This document shows positions 22,184-33,392 of a stretch of DNA of 64,000 bases, piece after piece. Numbering within the stretch: position 1 is the stretch's first letter; each line of letters begins with the position of its first letter. This DNA comes from Nilaparvata lugens. Its lineage: Eukaryota; Arthropoda; Insecta; Hemiptera; Delphacidae. The position numbers and the translations under genes are program-made. Under the pieces are notes generated by a model, which was not told the DNA's origin, made no database searches, and was given only the letters and a program-made list of their open reading frames with translations. The stretch covers positions 23,952,154 to 24,016,153 of the forward strand of contig NC_052516.1 in assembly GCF_014356525.2 (NCBI RefSeq). Direction: 5' to 3'.

Positions 22184-23272
22184 TACGGTATTATTCTGTT
22201 GAAGTGAATCATGGGTGACAAGAATTCTTCCAGATAATATGATGGATTGCAATGAGTGGAGACAAGATTTTCAAAATCAAAAATACTTGATTCACAAATA
22301 ATGTTTTCTCAAGTAATCAAGGTCAAGTCACCAAGAACTGCTGGTGAGGAGAGGTGACTATTCATAATTCAACAAGATAATACATGATACTACACTAGAG
22401 AGGAAGGTAAGTACTCGCTAACGCTCGTTCTATGATACTCCACTATGCTGAATGATTCAGCAGACACAAAATCACATCAACACATTAAACATGATACTAC
22501 ACTGTACTTCAAAACAAAGGGTGGAAACTCGCACCAAAAATATAATCATAGAGCAGGAAAAAGCCAAGGAAGAAGTTGGAAGAAAAATAAAACTGAAATA
22601 AGTGTTGAGAGAAACCATGATTGGAAACGGCAGAAATGTGCTGATGACAATCGAAGAAAAACGGTAGGTGTGAGAGAGAAGCGAATAGGGTTTGAGAGAG
22701 ACAAATAGAAAAAGAGAGAGATAACTGACATAATAGCTCTTCCATTGGCGCAGTTAAAACTTTTAATTGAACTCGTAAAAATATCATCATAGTCCGCAAA
22801 GAGCTCTGCGGTCGGGTTCTAATGTATAGCCTGCCTCGTTCCTGACGTTCAACGTACTAAAAAACGCCATCAAAAACTTGAATAAACGACCATTTTCAAT
22901 GTGCGATTCAGTTATTCAAATTGCGCGCTGAAAATCTTCAACTTAATAGGCTACGACTTGATTATTATTATAATTATCATTATTGGCTTGAGTGGATCTG
23001 ACGATTTGTCGTTAAAAGTTGCGCGTTGAGATTGCGTTGGAGATGTTGTTGGATTATGGGTTAATGGGGTTTCTAGTTGATAGCTTATTGTGGGGTTTTC
23101 TGAGTTTAAATGAAATTTTCACACAGTTTTTTGTTGTCAAACGTGGAGTAGTTGATTAATCCGTGTTTTGTGTCACTTGGATAATAGATGGCCTATTAAA
23201 TCAAGTTTTAACACTCGAATGACGACCTGCAGACTATAATAATTCTAATAAATTATATGAAATATTGACTCA

Positions 23273-23347
23273 TTGACTAGAGCATGCTTTTGAATCGCAT
23301 GAGTTTCATTGTGAACCATATGCGATTAGAAAGCATGCTCCAGTCAA
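23273..23347. repeat. Short foldback, about 30 bp arms
   Basis: TTGACTAGAGCATGCTTTT on the left mirrors AAAGCATGCTCCAGTCAA on the right, and the inner arms TCGCATGAG and CATATGCGA also pair. It could be a small MITE or a cruciform-forming relic. Confidence 0.6.
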
Positions 23348-23400
23348 TTTTATTTATTACAGTTGTGCTGTGAGTGATTTTGTGGTACTTTTCCATAATG

Positions 23401-23502
23401 AAAACACAAATTTGAAATTGTCTACCACTTTTAAAAAGTACACTTTTAACACCAGGAAAACTTTTTTTATGAAAGTGGTAGAAAATTTCAAATTTGTGTT
23501 TT
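23401..23502. repeat. Foldback with about 30 bp arms
   Basis: The left arm (AAAACACAAATTTGAAATTG, then TCTACCACTT) pairs with the right arm AAGTGGTAGA followed by ATTTCAAATTTGTGTTTT. The loop is about 40 bp. It lies about 50 bp after another foldback. Confidence 0.65.
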
Positions 23503-24573
23503 CAATTTCATTCAATTAAACTGGATATATACACAGAATAAATCGAAACACAAAACAGCACAATCAAAATACAAATTTCTAAAAAAGAAAACAAGAAACA
23601 TACTTCATGGTGGGGTGTGCTGAAAAGAGAGAAGAGGAGAAATACTCGTACCGAGTCAACTATGGTTTTCCATGAATAGATGTCATTGCAGTAGGCAATG
23701 AATAAATATATCATATTCATCACAACTATGACAGGTTTCCGTCGGTCCCAGCTGCCTAAAAAGCAGTCGTTAGGTCATTTCAGAAACCCTAAAAGCGATC
23801 AGTTGCGACCTGAAAACTCTATATTATTTATTATATATTCACCAGTGAATTTGCATATTCTAATATTGAGGAGGAATGTGGAATCATCTATACTATAATA
23901 AAGGGAAGAATTGGCTTATACACGTAAGAGATAGGAAAATCACGAATGACGCATCATCACGTATCAACTACTTAACTGATTAACTTGAGAGTTTGCATAT
24001 TGATTCATAATTCACCAGGGATAGTTATGGGCCGATTGTAAATTCTTCAAGATTCAAGTAGATCAAGTTTTTAATTAGATCCTTGCGGAGCACGGGTTAC
24101 CTGCTTAGTCATCAATGAATTGAACCATACAGTAAAAAAACTATACTAGATAAAAAGAAAACTAGATGATATCTCTGATAATGTTCTAAAATCAGGTTTG
24201 AAGTATCATTTACTTGTGAACAACATTAAATTCCACATCAATTATTCATCAATTTCACAAGTATCCATTGATTTGAATGCGGGAGCCCAATTAGCAAATA
24301 TGTGGTGATCTATTTGGGCAGAACAAATGCTGGAATTCGCCGCTGTTTGCCTTATAATTAAATGCTGATGAGGCAGAAATTGATGAAGCCGCACTTGCCT
24401 CGGAAACTTGGCTTGCACGCCAACCACACAATTCAACGCCACAGGTTTATTACCGAGTTCAACCGTTATTTGTTGGTTGAGAGAGCAAGCCTCAGTTTTT
24501 TCTGCCTATTACTTGCCGATTTTCAAGTTGCATAGTATGTCCATATGTGGTACAAAATGCTCCAATAACATTA

Positions 24574-25002
24574 TTGACCGAGCGAAGTGAGGTCTAAGAT
24601 TCAAGTCGACGGTTTGGCATTTCTCTTAATGTTTGAATGTTTATATGTTGTGCATTTACGGCGAAACGCGGTAATAGATTTCCATGAAATTTGACAGGTA
24701 TGTTCCTTTTTGAATTGCGCGTCGACGTATATACAAGGTTTTCTGGAAATTTTGCAATTCAAGGATAATAAAAAAGGAAAGAGGAGCCTCCTTCATACGC
24801 CAATATTGGAGTAAAAATCAGACTATAAAACTATTCATCATAAATCAGCTGACAAGTGATTACACAGATGTGTGAAGAAGCCAGTCTATTGCTGTATTTC
24901 CATAAGGTCTATAGTTTCAATCAGGTACTTGTGGATGAGAATACTGCGTGAGGTCTACTGTTCACAGAACTACTAGTGGTATAAATTCTCCAATAACATA
25001 TT
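24574..25002 (+). repeat. Repeat R, copy 1 (short form)
   Basis: Starts TTGACCGAGCGAAGTGAGGT and continues with a CTAAGATTCAAGTCGACGG stretch, uninterrupted at the site where other copies carry MITE B. It ends with GAGGTCTACTGTTCACAGAA and ACTAGTGGTAT. The superfamily is unknown to me. It is inverted relative to copy 3 at 28441-28877. Confidence 0.75.
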
Positions 25003-25163
25003 GACCGAGCAAAGTGAGGTCTAAAGGTGCGTACAGATATACGCGCCGCAAACATTAGCAGTTCACTTTTAATCAGCTGTCTATAACTGTCTTTTTACAG
25101 AAACGGTAAGATACAGATATAAAAAGCTTGGCATCGACTGACTAAAAGTGAATTGTTCATGTT

Positions 25164-27376
25164 GCAACAAAAACAAACTATTATCGAACAAAAATAGATG
25201 AATGCAGGAGTGATGAACGTAAACTATGGAATTACATAAATGAAATCATCGATGATACAAAAAATAAACATGATGAACCAGAAATAGATTCAGCTGAATT
25301 AAAATATATATTTTTCGCATGTTGGTAAAAACTTGGCTGCTCAAATTGAACAAAATACCACCACATCAGATTTCCCATATAAGAGAACCAATGAATTGAA
25401 TGCATCTTTTTTTCTCAGTCCCGTAAATCCACCGGAGGTGATAGAAACTATAAAAACTCTAAAAAATAACTCTTGTCCAGGTCCTGATAATATTAATAAT
25501 AGAGCTCTAAAGCAGATAGCAGATCCAATAGCTGAACCCCTCTCTTACATTGTAAATAAATGTTTTGAAACAGCTGTATTTCCTGATTCCTTTGAAATAG
25601 CAAACATTAAACCGATTCTTAAAAAAGGTGATAAAAATAATCCAGGTAACTATAGACCAATAAGCTTAATTGGCAACCTTGCCAAAATATTTGAAAAATT
25701 ATTTAAAAAACGAATAATGAAGTTCATACAAAAAATAACATTATCAATGAAAACCAATATGGTTTCCAACCTAATAAAAGTACTGAGGATGCGCTAGTGT
25801 ATTTTGTAAACAATGTAACAGATATGTTGAATTCCAAGAAAAAACCACTCGCAGTCTTCATGGATTTATCTAAGGCTTTCGATACCATACCACATGATAA
25901 GATTTGCAACAAATTGGAGAAGTATGGTTTCAGAGGTCATTCATTAAAGTTTATAAGAAGTTACTTGGAAGATAGATTCCAAATTTCAACAATAAATAAC
26001 AATAAAAGTATAGAGAAACTGTCATCTTACGGCCTGCCCCAGGGAACTGTTCTTTCACCAATATTTTTCATTCTTTATGTAAATGATTTGCTGAATATTG
26101 AGCTAAAGAATGGGAGAATTTCATCTTTTGCTGATGATTCAGTGATTATATTTTCAAAAAATAATTGGAATGATACTTTCATTGTTGCAGAGCAAGATAT
26201 GAAAATAGTGAAGAACTGGATGGACTCTAATGCTTTGAGTTTAAATGTAGAAAAAAAACAATTACATAGCTTTTTCAGCAAATAGAGAGGGTGAACCTAA
26301 CAATCAATATAAGTTAAAAATCCATTCAAAATGTTCTTCAATAAATCAACCAAACATTAATAGATTAACATTAATGTTCCTGCCCTGTTATTAATAGGAA
26401 ATCAAACCTCAAATATCTTGGTATATGGATCGATGAGTGTCTCAAATGGGACATCCATGTTAACTTCCTATGTAAGAGACTAAAATACCTATCTTATGAA
26501 TTTTATAAATTGAAAAATGCAAAATATCCTCAGAATGCAAACAGGTATATACGGCACTAGTAGAATCCCTAATGCGATATGGTTTAATAGTTTGGGGTGG
26601 GACTTTCGATACCCATATAAAAAACCTTTTTCTAATACAAAAATTCTTCATTAAGACAATTTTAAAGAAACCTAGAACTTATGATAGTAAGATTTTGTTC
26701 AGTGAATTTGATTTTAAAACTATACGACAGTTATATCTTAGTTGCATAACAAATTACAGTTTTAAATACGAGCATAATTTCCCTCTTGCCGATGACATAA
26801 ATTATGATCTTAGACCTAATACAATAAGAAAATATGAAATATATAACACCAACTCAGCTCTTCTTAGAAGGCAACTTTACTACATTAGCAGTAAATTCAT
26901 AAATATACTAGAAAGTGAATTTCCACTTAATAATTTTCAAAAGAATTTCCGAAATAATAAACACAGAAAAAGAGCCATAGACGCATGGCTAAACTTGAAT
27001 TATTTCCAATCGTTGACTTTTATACAATAATCAACTTCATATTATAAATTATATTTTCGAACACTTCATACGCTAGATTCAAGTTTATATATTACATCCC
27101 TGATTAAGCTGATTTACGACTCACACTGGCGCACAAGGAATCTTCCTTTTGCCGGTGTTTTTGCCTCACCTACTGTACTTATGCATGTGATCATAAATTG
27201 AATCTTCATTTTAAAACTATTGTTTGTAATGTAAAGGATATCATTTCGTTATTATATCTTATTAAATAAATGTATGAATCTTGGTTTAAGTGCAGTAGCA
27301 TATACTTATATTCACTTTTTGTAAAGCTTTTTTGTATTTGTTTTTGGCAAATAAAATTCATTCATTTTTCATTCAT
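25164..27376 (+). mobile_element. 5'-truncated CR1/Crack-like LINE inserted in MITE B
   Basis: Flanked by TGTT (25160-25163 and 27377-27380), consistent with a short target duplication. The 5' end is truncated between endonuclease and reverse transcriptase. The 3' untranslated region carries the hairpin-like GGCGCACAAGGAATCTTCC / TTTGCCGGTG segment near 27130 and ends in ATTC repeats, as in CR1/Crack-type LINEs with short tandem tails. Confidence 0.8.
25200..27030 (+). pseudogene. CR1/Crack-like reverse transcriptase, multiply frameshifted
   Basis: Fragments in changing frames read in order. First is the linker and fingers (NSCPGPDNINNRAL near 25470, and GNYRPISLIGNLAKIFEKL near 25650). Next is the palm (FMDLSKAFDTIPHDK near 25860, and GLPQGTVLSPIFFILYVNDL near 26035). 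The catalytic FADDS motif lies near 26127. Then comes the thumb, broken after about 26285, and the C-terminal region from 26572 (LMRYGLIVWGGTFDTH) to the stop at 27030. Frameshifts lie near 25300, near 25765 and between 26285 and 26572. By family this is an RNA-directed DNA polymerase acting in target-primed reverse transcription; this copy cannot be translated intact. Confidence 0.85.
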
Positions 27377-28440
27377 TGTTCGCGGCGCGTAAATCTGTAC
27401 GCACCTTTAGATTCAAGTCGACGGTTTTGCATTTCTCTTTATGTTTCTTTGTTTATATTTATGTTCTAATGTTGTGCATTTACAGCGAAACGCAGCAATA
27501 TATTTTCATGGAATTTGACAGGTATGTTACTTTTTGAATTCCGCGTCGACGTATACATACGGTTTATTGAAATTTTGCATATTAAGGATAATACAAATAA
27601 AAGAGTCTCCTTTGAACGCCAATATTACCGTAAAAATCAGACTTTAGAATAATTATTCATCATGAATCAGCTGTCCAGTGGACTATAATACTATTTATTA
27701 TCTATTGTTTCACAGAGACGACTTCCTAGAAGTATTTTAAGCCTAGGTGATGATGATAAGATGAATAAACTCGTGGCTGGATTGAAATAAAATACCAAAA
27801 TACAGTATCAGAATAATTGATCTTCCGATTGAAGATTGACTTGGAGTGCAATTTCAAAAATAACTCAAATGACATTATCCCATATTACTCGTTCAAAAAC
27901 ACGAACATCTTGAAAATGTATCTTTCCATCAACGTTAGTAGACAGTTGCAGCCAGACCTGATAACAGCGCTCACACTCACATTCCGGGACGCCACGTCAG
28001 GGTGCGATAGGACAGAAAGCTCTATGTTTATTTAGGATTTCTTCTAGACCTTTTAAATTGATAAATAATTATTCATTATTTTTTGAGAAAACATAACAAC
28101 AGGTCGATGTAACTCACTGAGCGCGAGGTCTACTGTTCACAGAACTACTAGTGGTATCAATGCTCCAATAACTTATGGTACAAAATGCTCCAATAACTAA
28201 CTTATGGTATAAATGCTCCAATAACTTAAAGGATGAATGCTTTGAAAAAAGTTGATATTTCTCAAGGATATTCACTTTTCTCTAAAGGGCTAATAAGATT
28301 TGAAAGGAAAAACACAATAGAAATTATTATCAAGTTCCCTTTTCTATTCAATCAAATCACAACTGGTTTCTACTCTTGAGATTTTGAAGTGTCTGATAAC
28401 TTGCATTCAACACTAAATTGAATATATATATAAAGTTAAT

Positions 28441-28877
28441 ACAGATTATTCTAAACTAGTAGTTCTATGAACAGTAGACCTCACGCAGTATTCTCATCCA
28501 CAAGTACTTGATTGAAACTATAGACCTTATGGAAATACAGCAATAGACTGGCTTCTCCAAACATCTGTGTAATCACTTGTCAGCTGATTTATGATTAATA
28601 ATTCTGTAGTCTGATTTTCACTCTAATATTGGCGTATGAAGGAGGAGGCTCCTTTTCCCTTTTATATTATCCTTAAAAAGCAAAATTTCCAGAAACCTTG
28701 TATATACGTCGACGCGCAATTAAAAAAGGAACATACCTGTCAAATTTCATGGAAATCTATTACCGCGTTTCGCCGTAAATGCGCAACATATAAACATTTA
28801 AACATTCAAACATTAAGAGAAATGCCAAACCGACGACTTGAATCTTAGACCTCACTCCGCTCGGTCAATAATAACAT
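28441..28877 (-). repeat. Repeat R, copy 3 (inverted, short form)
   Basis: The reverse complement of 24574-25002: it starts with AGTTCTATGAACAGTAGACC and ends CCTCACTCCGCTCGGTCAA. Together with copy 1 it forms an inverted pair of about 430 bp separated by about 3.4 kb. The 70-residue frame within is a shadow of the repeat. Confidence 0.8.
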
Positions 28878-29784
28878 GAATTTTCATGTTCCACATCGGA
28901 GGATCACATGACTCCTTGATCAATATTCTGATATATCTCTAATCTCTATTCAATTGATTTGGATTAATTTGAAGTATTATGTGTCAACCTTTGAAATTCA
29001 AAATCTTCAAATCATTATTCCTTGGACCAAAAATCAAGTGACAAAGCAGTGTGTGATATCATAACCTCAACCTTTGGACAACATTTACTTTTTATCAAAA
29101 ATTTTGGAGAGAAATAGGACAGGCTCAGCCTAGTTTTCCCTCCAATGTCATAATTATATTATGGTTGTAGTAATTTGTACAATAAATAAATAATAAAAAA
29201 CATGTCTAGTACCATTCTCATTTGAAACATTTCAACGACTAAATCTTAACATGAAAATATATATAAGTTCATATTTTTTTAAATATATATCTGTTTGTAA
29301 AAAATAGGTTTTCTCTCCTTCATTCATGCCCGGAAAAACATTTGAGTCTTTAACCTGTACAAATTGCACTGTGTATCCAGTATCCACCTATAGCGTGAAG
29401 GAAATCAAGCCGCCTACTTAGTGAGGAAACAAGCTTAATCGGCTCCAATGATCTGGAATTATTCCGACCAGTCCTGGAACCGACAACGGTTAAACTCCGG
29501 TTAAACGGAGTTTAAGCGGTTGCGTGTTGATCAATCTTTCGTTTCGGGTTTCGGAAATTGCTAAATGCTCAGTTTGTAAATCGAGCTGTATGGTATTAAC
29601 ATACATCATTGGGGTAGCATAGATTTGGGTGAGAGTCTACTATCATGAAATTTAGTCTTAACTGTCAGCTCTGTTTAAATGGGAAGAATTGATTTAACTT
29701 ATCAGGATTGTTGACAGTTGAAGTGATGATATCCGACGGTGAAGCATAAGAAAAGTCTTTGGAAAAACATGAATGATTCAATTT
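28878..29784. other. No gene recognised
   Basis: AT-rich intergenic sequence. A short palindromic phrase, GTTAAACTCCGGTTAAACGG, sits near 29490. No other support for a feature. Confidence 0.45.
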
Positions 29785-29921
29785 TTACTTTCCTTGCCCT
29801 ATTACCATAGTTAAGGAAAGTATTGCTTTCCGAAAAAAATAATTGTACCCCAATTTCTGAATTTCTATACGTTTTAAAGTCCCCTGAGTCCAAAAAAGTG
29901 ATTTTTGGGTATTGGTCTGTA

Positions 29922-30005
<84 letters not shown>

Positions 30006-30675
30006 AGTGTATGTGCGTATGTGTACACGATATCTCATCTCCCAATTAACGGAATGACTTGAAATTTGGAACTTGAGGTCCTTATAATATAAGGATCCGA
30101 CACGAACAATTTCGATAAAATGCGATTCAAGATGGCGGCTAAAATGGCGAAAATGTTGTCAAAAACAGGGTTTTTCGCGATTTTATCGAAAACGGCTCCA
30201 ACGATTTTGTTCAAATTCATACCTGAAATAGTCATTGATAAGCTCTATCAACTGCCACAAGTTCCATATCTTTAAAAATTCCAGGAGCTCCGCCTCATCT
30301 ATGCGAAGTTTGATTTTAGATTCCCAATTATAAGGCTTTAGGTACAATTAAAACAAAAAATACCAATTGGAAAAGATTGAGCATGAAAATCTCTACAATT
30401 AATTTTCAGTAACATTTTCACCTAAAATTGAAAATAAGCTCGATGTTCGAGAAAATAAGATTATTAAATTGCAAACTGTTGGCAACTGTTGATTCTATTA
30501 AATCATTCACTATGAAGAGATAGCAAACTTCGTGTGTCCCCAGCGTTATTGTCCTGTCACCAGCTGGCTTGGATCTTTGAATAGTAGACTTGAGATGCGC
30601 GGGAACACTAGCGTCAGGTGATAAATTTTCATAACGGCAAGGAAAGCTATGTGAGTGCGCCACACCAGATTTTTT
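29785..30675 (+). repeat. Repeat P, full copy with internal (TG)n
   Basis: It opens with ACTTTCCTTGCCCTATTACC and closes with AACGGCAAGGAAAGC then a CCACACCAGATTTTTT end, so short inverted CTTTCCTTGCC/GGCAAGGAAAG motifs lie near the two ends. The interior has a (TG)n run, GTACACGATATCTCATC, CAAGATGGCGGCTAAAATGG and the shared 3' half. Other copies are at 56990-58112 and, 3' half only, at 3199. No coding potential. The superfamily is unclear. Confidence 0.75.
29921..30003 (+). repeat. (TG)n microsatellite inside repeat P
   Basis: About 80 bp of nearly pure TG with a TTTG interruption near 29934. The same microsatellite is found at the equivalent place in the P copy at 57 kb, so it is part of the element. 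Confidence 0.95.
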
Positions 30676-30730
30676 AATTTTACTGGTTGGCCGCTATGGC
30701 TTCGTATAAAATGAGCGCTGCTATTCGGAG

Positions 30731-30935
30731 TTTGTCAGTTTGGTGTAAGGGTAAGCATTCCTGACTAGAAATTGGGAGGTACCGGGTTCGATTCCCGGGC
30801 TGGCAAATAATTTTTGGATAGTACTTCTCATCGAATTTTCATCTAGCTGTTAGCCCTGTTGTCAATGTCTGCAGTAGCAGAAGTCTTCGGGATGATTTAC
30901 AGCATTTATTTAGGATTCTCGTTAAATAATAATTA
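30731..30935 (+). mobile_element. tRNA-derived SINE (family S2)
   Basis: The head folds like a tRNA: TTTGTCAG at 30731 pairs with CTGGCAAA ending at 30807. An A-box-like TGGTGTAAGGGTAAGC and a perfect B-box GGTTCGATTCC are correctly spaced. The anticodon arm does not pair (CCTGACTAGAAATTGG), so it is not a working tRNA. The body runs to about GGATTCTCGTTAAA. A second, head-truncated copy is at 44811-45380. Confidence 0.75.
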
Positions 30936-31139
30936 TTAATATATATTAATTAACATTTGAATAAATGCATTCTCTATCTAATTCCATCTGTAGACTATTC
31001 AAATAAATTGGTACATGTCTGATGAATGAAGAATTTTCTATTTCATTCTATTCTGGTAGTAAGAAATGGGATAAACATGAATAATATCATGGAAAAGAGC
31101 TGGAAATATTACTCCTATTCCTGTATTCTTGACAAGCGT

Positions 31140-31400
31140 TTAAGCTCAGCCTGGAAAATAGGGTCTATCCTGTAGAGAGAGAGAGAGATACGAGGTTATG
31201 GGGTCTATCCTGTGGAGAGAGAGAGTGATGGGTCTATCCTGTAGCGAGAGAGTAAGGGAGAGATACGAGGTTAACTCAGTTCTTGTATTTGTGGTTCATA
31301 AGCCACTGTAGAGAAAGATAGAAGGTTAACTGAGTCCTTTTTGTGGTTTATAATCCACTGTAGAGAGAGATAAAAGGTTAACTGAGATCTTGTATATTTG
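31140..31400 (+). repeat. Degenerate tandem repeats with GAGAGA runs
   Basis: The phrase GGGTCTATCCTGTAGAGAGA recurs three times (near 31160, 31200 and 31229). Then AAGGTTAACTGAG and CCACTGTAGAGA recur at intervals of about 60 bp. This is a decayed minisatellite. Confidence 0.65.
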
Positions 31401-31404
31401 TGGT

Positions 31405-31870
31405 TTATAAGCCTTCGGCACGGAACCCGTGTTATTATGGATGGAGAGTGGCTTGAAAAGGTACTAACATATAGTAACTGCCACCAATTGGAGTCAGCAT
31501 ATTTTCATGCAATGCATTCAACTATTCTCGAGGAAATGTTGAGTTTCATGGATGATATTGATCTAGTTCTGCTAGAGAATGCACCGTATAAAAATATGCT
31601 TCAAATAAGTCACCTAGGGTAACTCATGAATGAAACTTTACAATAAAATATTATGATCTGAGTTTTATGAATGATATTGATCAAGTATTGCTAGAGAATG
31701 AATGCACCGGATGATAATACGATTGACATGAGTCATCGAAGATACCTTTAACCCTTAAGGTAACTTAATATGAATGAAGCTTTACATGATTAATCTTCCC
31801 CTAGAAATTAAGATCCATATAAGTCACTGAAAGTAACTCTGCTGAAAAAAAATACGCTTCAAATAAGTCA
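31405..31870. other. No gene; decayed duplicated blocks
   Basis: ATGATATTGATCTAGTTCTGC near 31554 recurs as ATGATATTGATCAAGTATTGC near 31671. Motifs like ATAAGTCAC recur here and again near 32755-32840. The 74-residue frame at 31398-31622 lies on these repeats and has no recognisable domain. Confidence 0.45.
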
Positions 31871-31877
31871 CCAATAG

Positions 31878-32502
31878 CATAGAGAAACAATGGGGACTGG
31901 GTATTCATAATGTTGGAGTTAGCTGGCTAAGTCGAGCTATTCGCTATCTCCAGCTATTTGCAAAGTCTATGTTAACTCAATGCTATGTTAGAAAAAAATT
32001 AACAGACGAGATAGCAGATAGCGCAGGTTTGAGTCCGCTAACTCTAGCTATCTCTGTTGAAACGACAGCCATATGTTTATAATCTTACTTTTGAGTTATA
32101 ATAAGCTTTGAGTTACACAAATTATCCGCTAGGATCACTACTGCAGTTAGCTAATAGCAGATGGTTTTAGATGGGGCGTTCAGAATCCAGAGTTATCAAA
32201 TAGCACTTATGCTGGCTAAAAAAAAATTGTGAATACCCCTATAGCGTGAGTAGATTTCCCATGGTATAGGGCGTTTATGTCGCAGCTTTAACTGTTATCT
32301 CAAGCCGATTACTGTTGATTATTGTCGATTTTTATTGTTTTGACCGGGTAGAGTGTATGAACGGCACAACATGAGAGACTACCAGCGTCATAAAGCTTCT
32401 CAGAAAAGAACTACGTGGACTTCCAGCTTGAGATAACAGTAAAAGTTGCGACATAAACTCCCTATACCATGGGATATCTACTTATGCTATTGTTTCTCTA
32501 TG
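31878..32502. mobile_element. MITE family A with another element inside it
   Basis: The ends CATAGAGAAACAA and TTGTTTCTCTATG match family A. It is flanked by an exact 7 bp target duplication, CCAATAG (31871-31877 and 32503-32509). The left tip is cut from the rest by a 348 bp insert at 31892-32239; without it the length (about 277 bp) matches the other full copies. Confidence 0.85.
31892..32239. mobile_element. MITE N, nested in MITE A
   Basis: Starts GGGGACTGGGTATTCATAA and ends with the inverse TTGTGAATACCCC. Subterminal TTAGCTGGCTAA and TGCTGGCTAAA blocks are also inverted, and repeats of CTAGCTATCTC/GAGATAGC lie inside. The host site reads AACAA|TAGCG when the insert is removed, apart from a duplicated AT/TA dinucleotide. 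No coding capacity. Confidence 0.7.
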
Positions 32503-32562
32503 CCAATAGTCACTTCATCCTCCAAGGTAACTTATGGATGGAGCTTCATACAAGTTTATTTG

Positions 32563-32697
32563 AATATAAAGAAAATAAAAATCTCAGTACCTTTTTTTGA
32601 AATATTTTATCACAACATGAAAATGGCATAAATGTCCGAGACATGTTGTGATAAAATATTTCAAAAAAAGAGACTGAGATTCTTATTTCCTTTATAT
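32563..32697. mobile_element. Foldback MITE M, full copy
   Basis: The left arm (AATATAAAGAAAATAAAAAT then CTCAGTACC) pairs with the right arm ending ATTTCCTTTATATTTA. The inner arms TTTGAAATATTTTATCACAA and its complement are near-perfect, with a loop of about 22 bp containing GGCATAAATGTCCGA. A partial copy is at 57884-57967. Confidence 0.75.
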
Positions 32698-33039
32698 TTA
32701 TATTACAAGTAGCCCTATAAAGAAAAGAGATGAAAAAGTTTATTTAACTCTATATAATTCACTGAAAGTGGCTTGATATAAGTCAAGAATCTTGATATAA
32801 CTAACTGCAAGTAACTTCAAACTATATAAGTCACTGAAAGTGTCCCATTTTAGGGGACAAAGAGCAAATCCCAATGTAACATCATATTATATAATTCACT
32901 GGGAGTGCATCCATTTTAGTAGTCAAGGGGTGAATGTCAAAAGGGTGAGGGTCAAGAATGCTTAAGAATGATCTACTATCCACAAAGAAACCGTGCACTC
33001 GAAAATTGAATCCTATCCAGGATTCTAATTTTTTTTTTT
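32698..33039. other. No gene recognised
   Basis: Contains recurrent TATAAGTCACTGAAAGTG phrases near 32750-32850 and a T10-type run near 33030. Nothing coding is supported. Confidence 0.4.
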
Positions 33040-33392
33040 TTGAGATTTTACGGTAATATTTCAGCTTCTTAGGATGGAATCTCACAGAATATGAAAATCG
33101 AATCAAATTTTATTTTATAAAAGTGACAAAATTGAGGGCGAATCACAAGTTTAAGTACAATCCATCAACTATACCTTCAAAATTAATACAATTTTATTCA
33201 TTTTTTATTATAATTCTGATTCTTGAGAGATTTCAGGGCAATATTTTAGCTTCTTAGGATGAAATCTCACAGAATATAAGAATCGAATCACATTTTATTA
33301 TATAGAAGTGATGAAATTGAGGTTGAATCACAAGTTTAGGTATAATCCTTCAACAATACCTTCAAAATTAATACAAACTCACCCTGAAACAG
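33040..33392 (+). repeat. Two-copy tandem duplication, period about 185 bp
   Basis: CTTCTTAGGATGGAATCTCA near 33065 recurs as CTTCTTAGGATGAAATCTCA near 33250. The rest, to CCTTCAAAATTAATACAA, also repeats. The units differ by scattered substitutions, so the event is old. Confidence 0.85.

Larger units (their letters stand above)
22195..24573. other. Non-coding; two small foldbacks, no gene recognised
   Basis: Mostly AT-rich unique sequence. Foldbacks at 23273-23347 and 23401-23502 are listed separately. The frames at 22445-22708 and 24242-24442 have no recognisable domain and I do not call them. Confidence 0.45.
25025..27406. mobile_element. MITE B, split by a LINE insertion
   Basis: The left part (25025-25163) starts AGGTGCGTACAGATATACGC. 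The right part (27377-27406) ends with the complement CGCGTAAATCTGTACGCACCT. TAA (25022-25024) precedes it, and comparison with copy 1 of repeat R (GAGGTCTAAGATTC) shows the empty site. The intact versions at 37574 and 48331 are only 167-176 bp, so about 2.2 kb was added inside. Confidence 0.85.
25003..28165 (+). repeat. Repeat R, copy 2 (long form), carrying nested insertions
   Basis: Begins TTGACCGAGCAAAGTGAGGT directly after copy 1. It is broken by MITE B at 25025-27406, which is itself split by a LINE. It resumes at 27410 with ATTCAAGTCGACGGTTTTGC and ends near GAGGTCTACTGTTCACAGAA at about 28150. Its middle (28 kb: 'GCAGCCAGACCTGATAACAG') matches copy 4 at 38115 but not the short copies. 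Confidence 0.7.

Noticed and set aside
24574..28877. CRISPR-like or bacterial mobile array
   Set aside because: The repeats are hundreds of bases long, eukaryotic transposon-like and carry no spacer periodicity.
30731..30807. Functional tRNA gene
   Set aside because: Acceptor and T arms pair and both promoter boxes are present, but the anticodon arm does not fold and the body recurs as a repeat, so it is a SINE head.
31398..31622. 74-residue frame near the 31.4 kb tandem repeats
   Set aside because: Built on decayed repeated phrases; no homology I can name.
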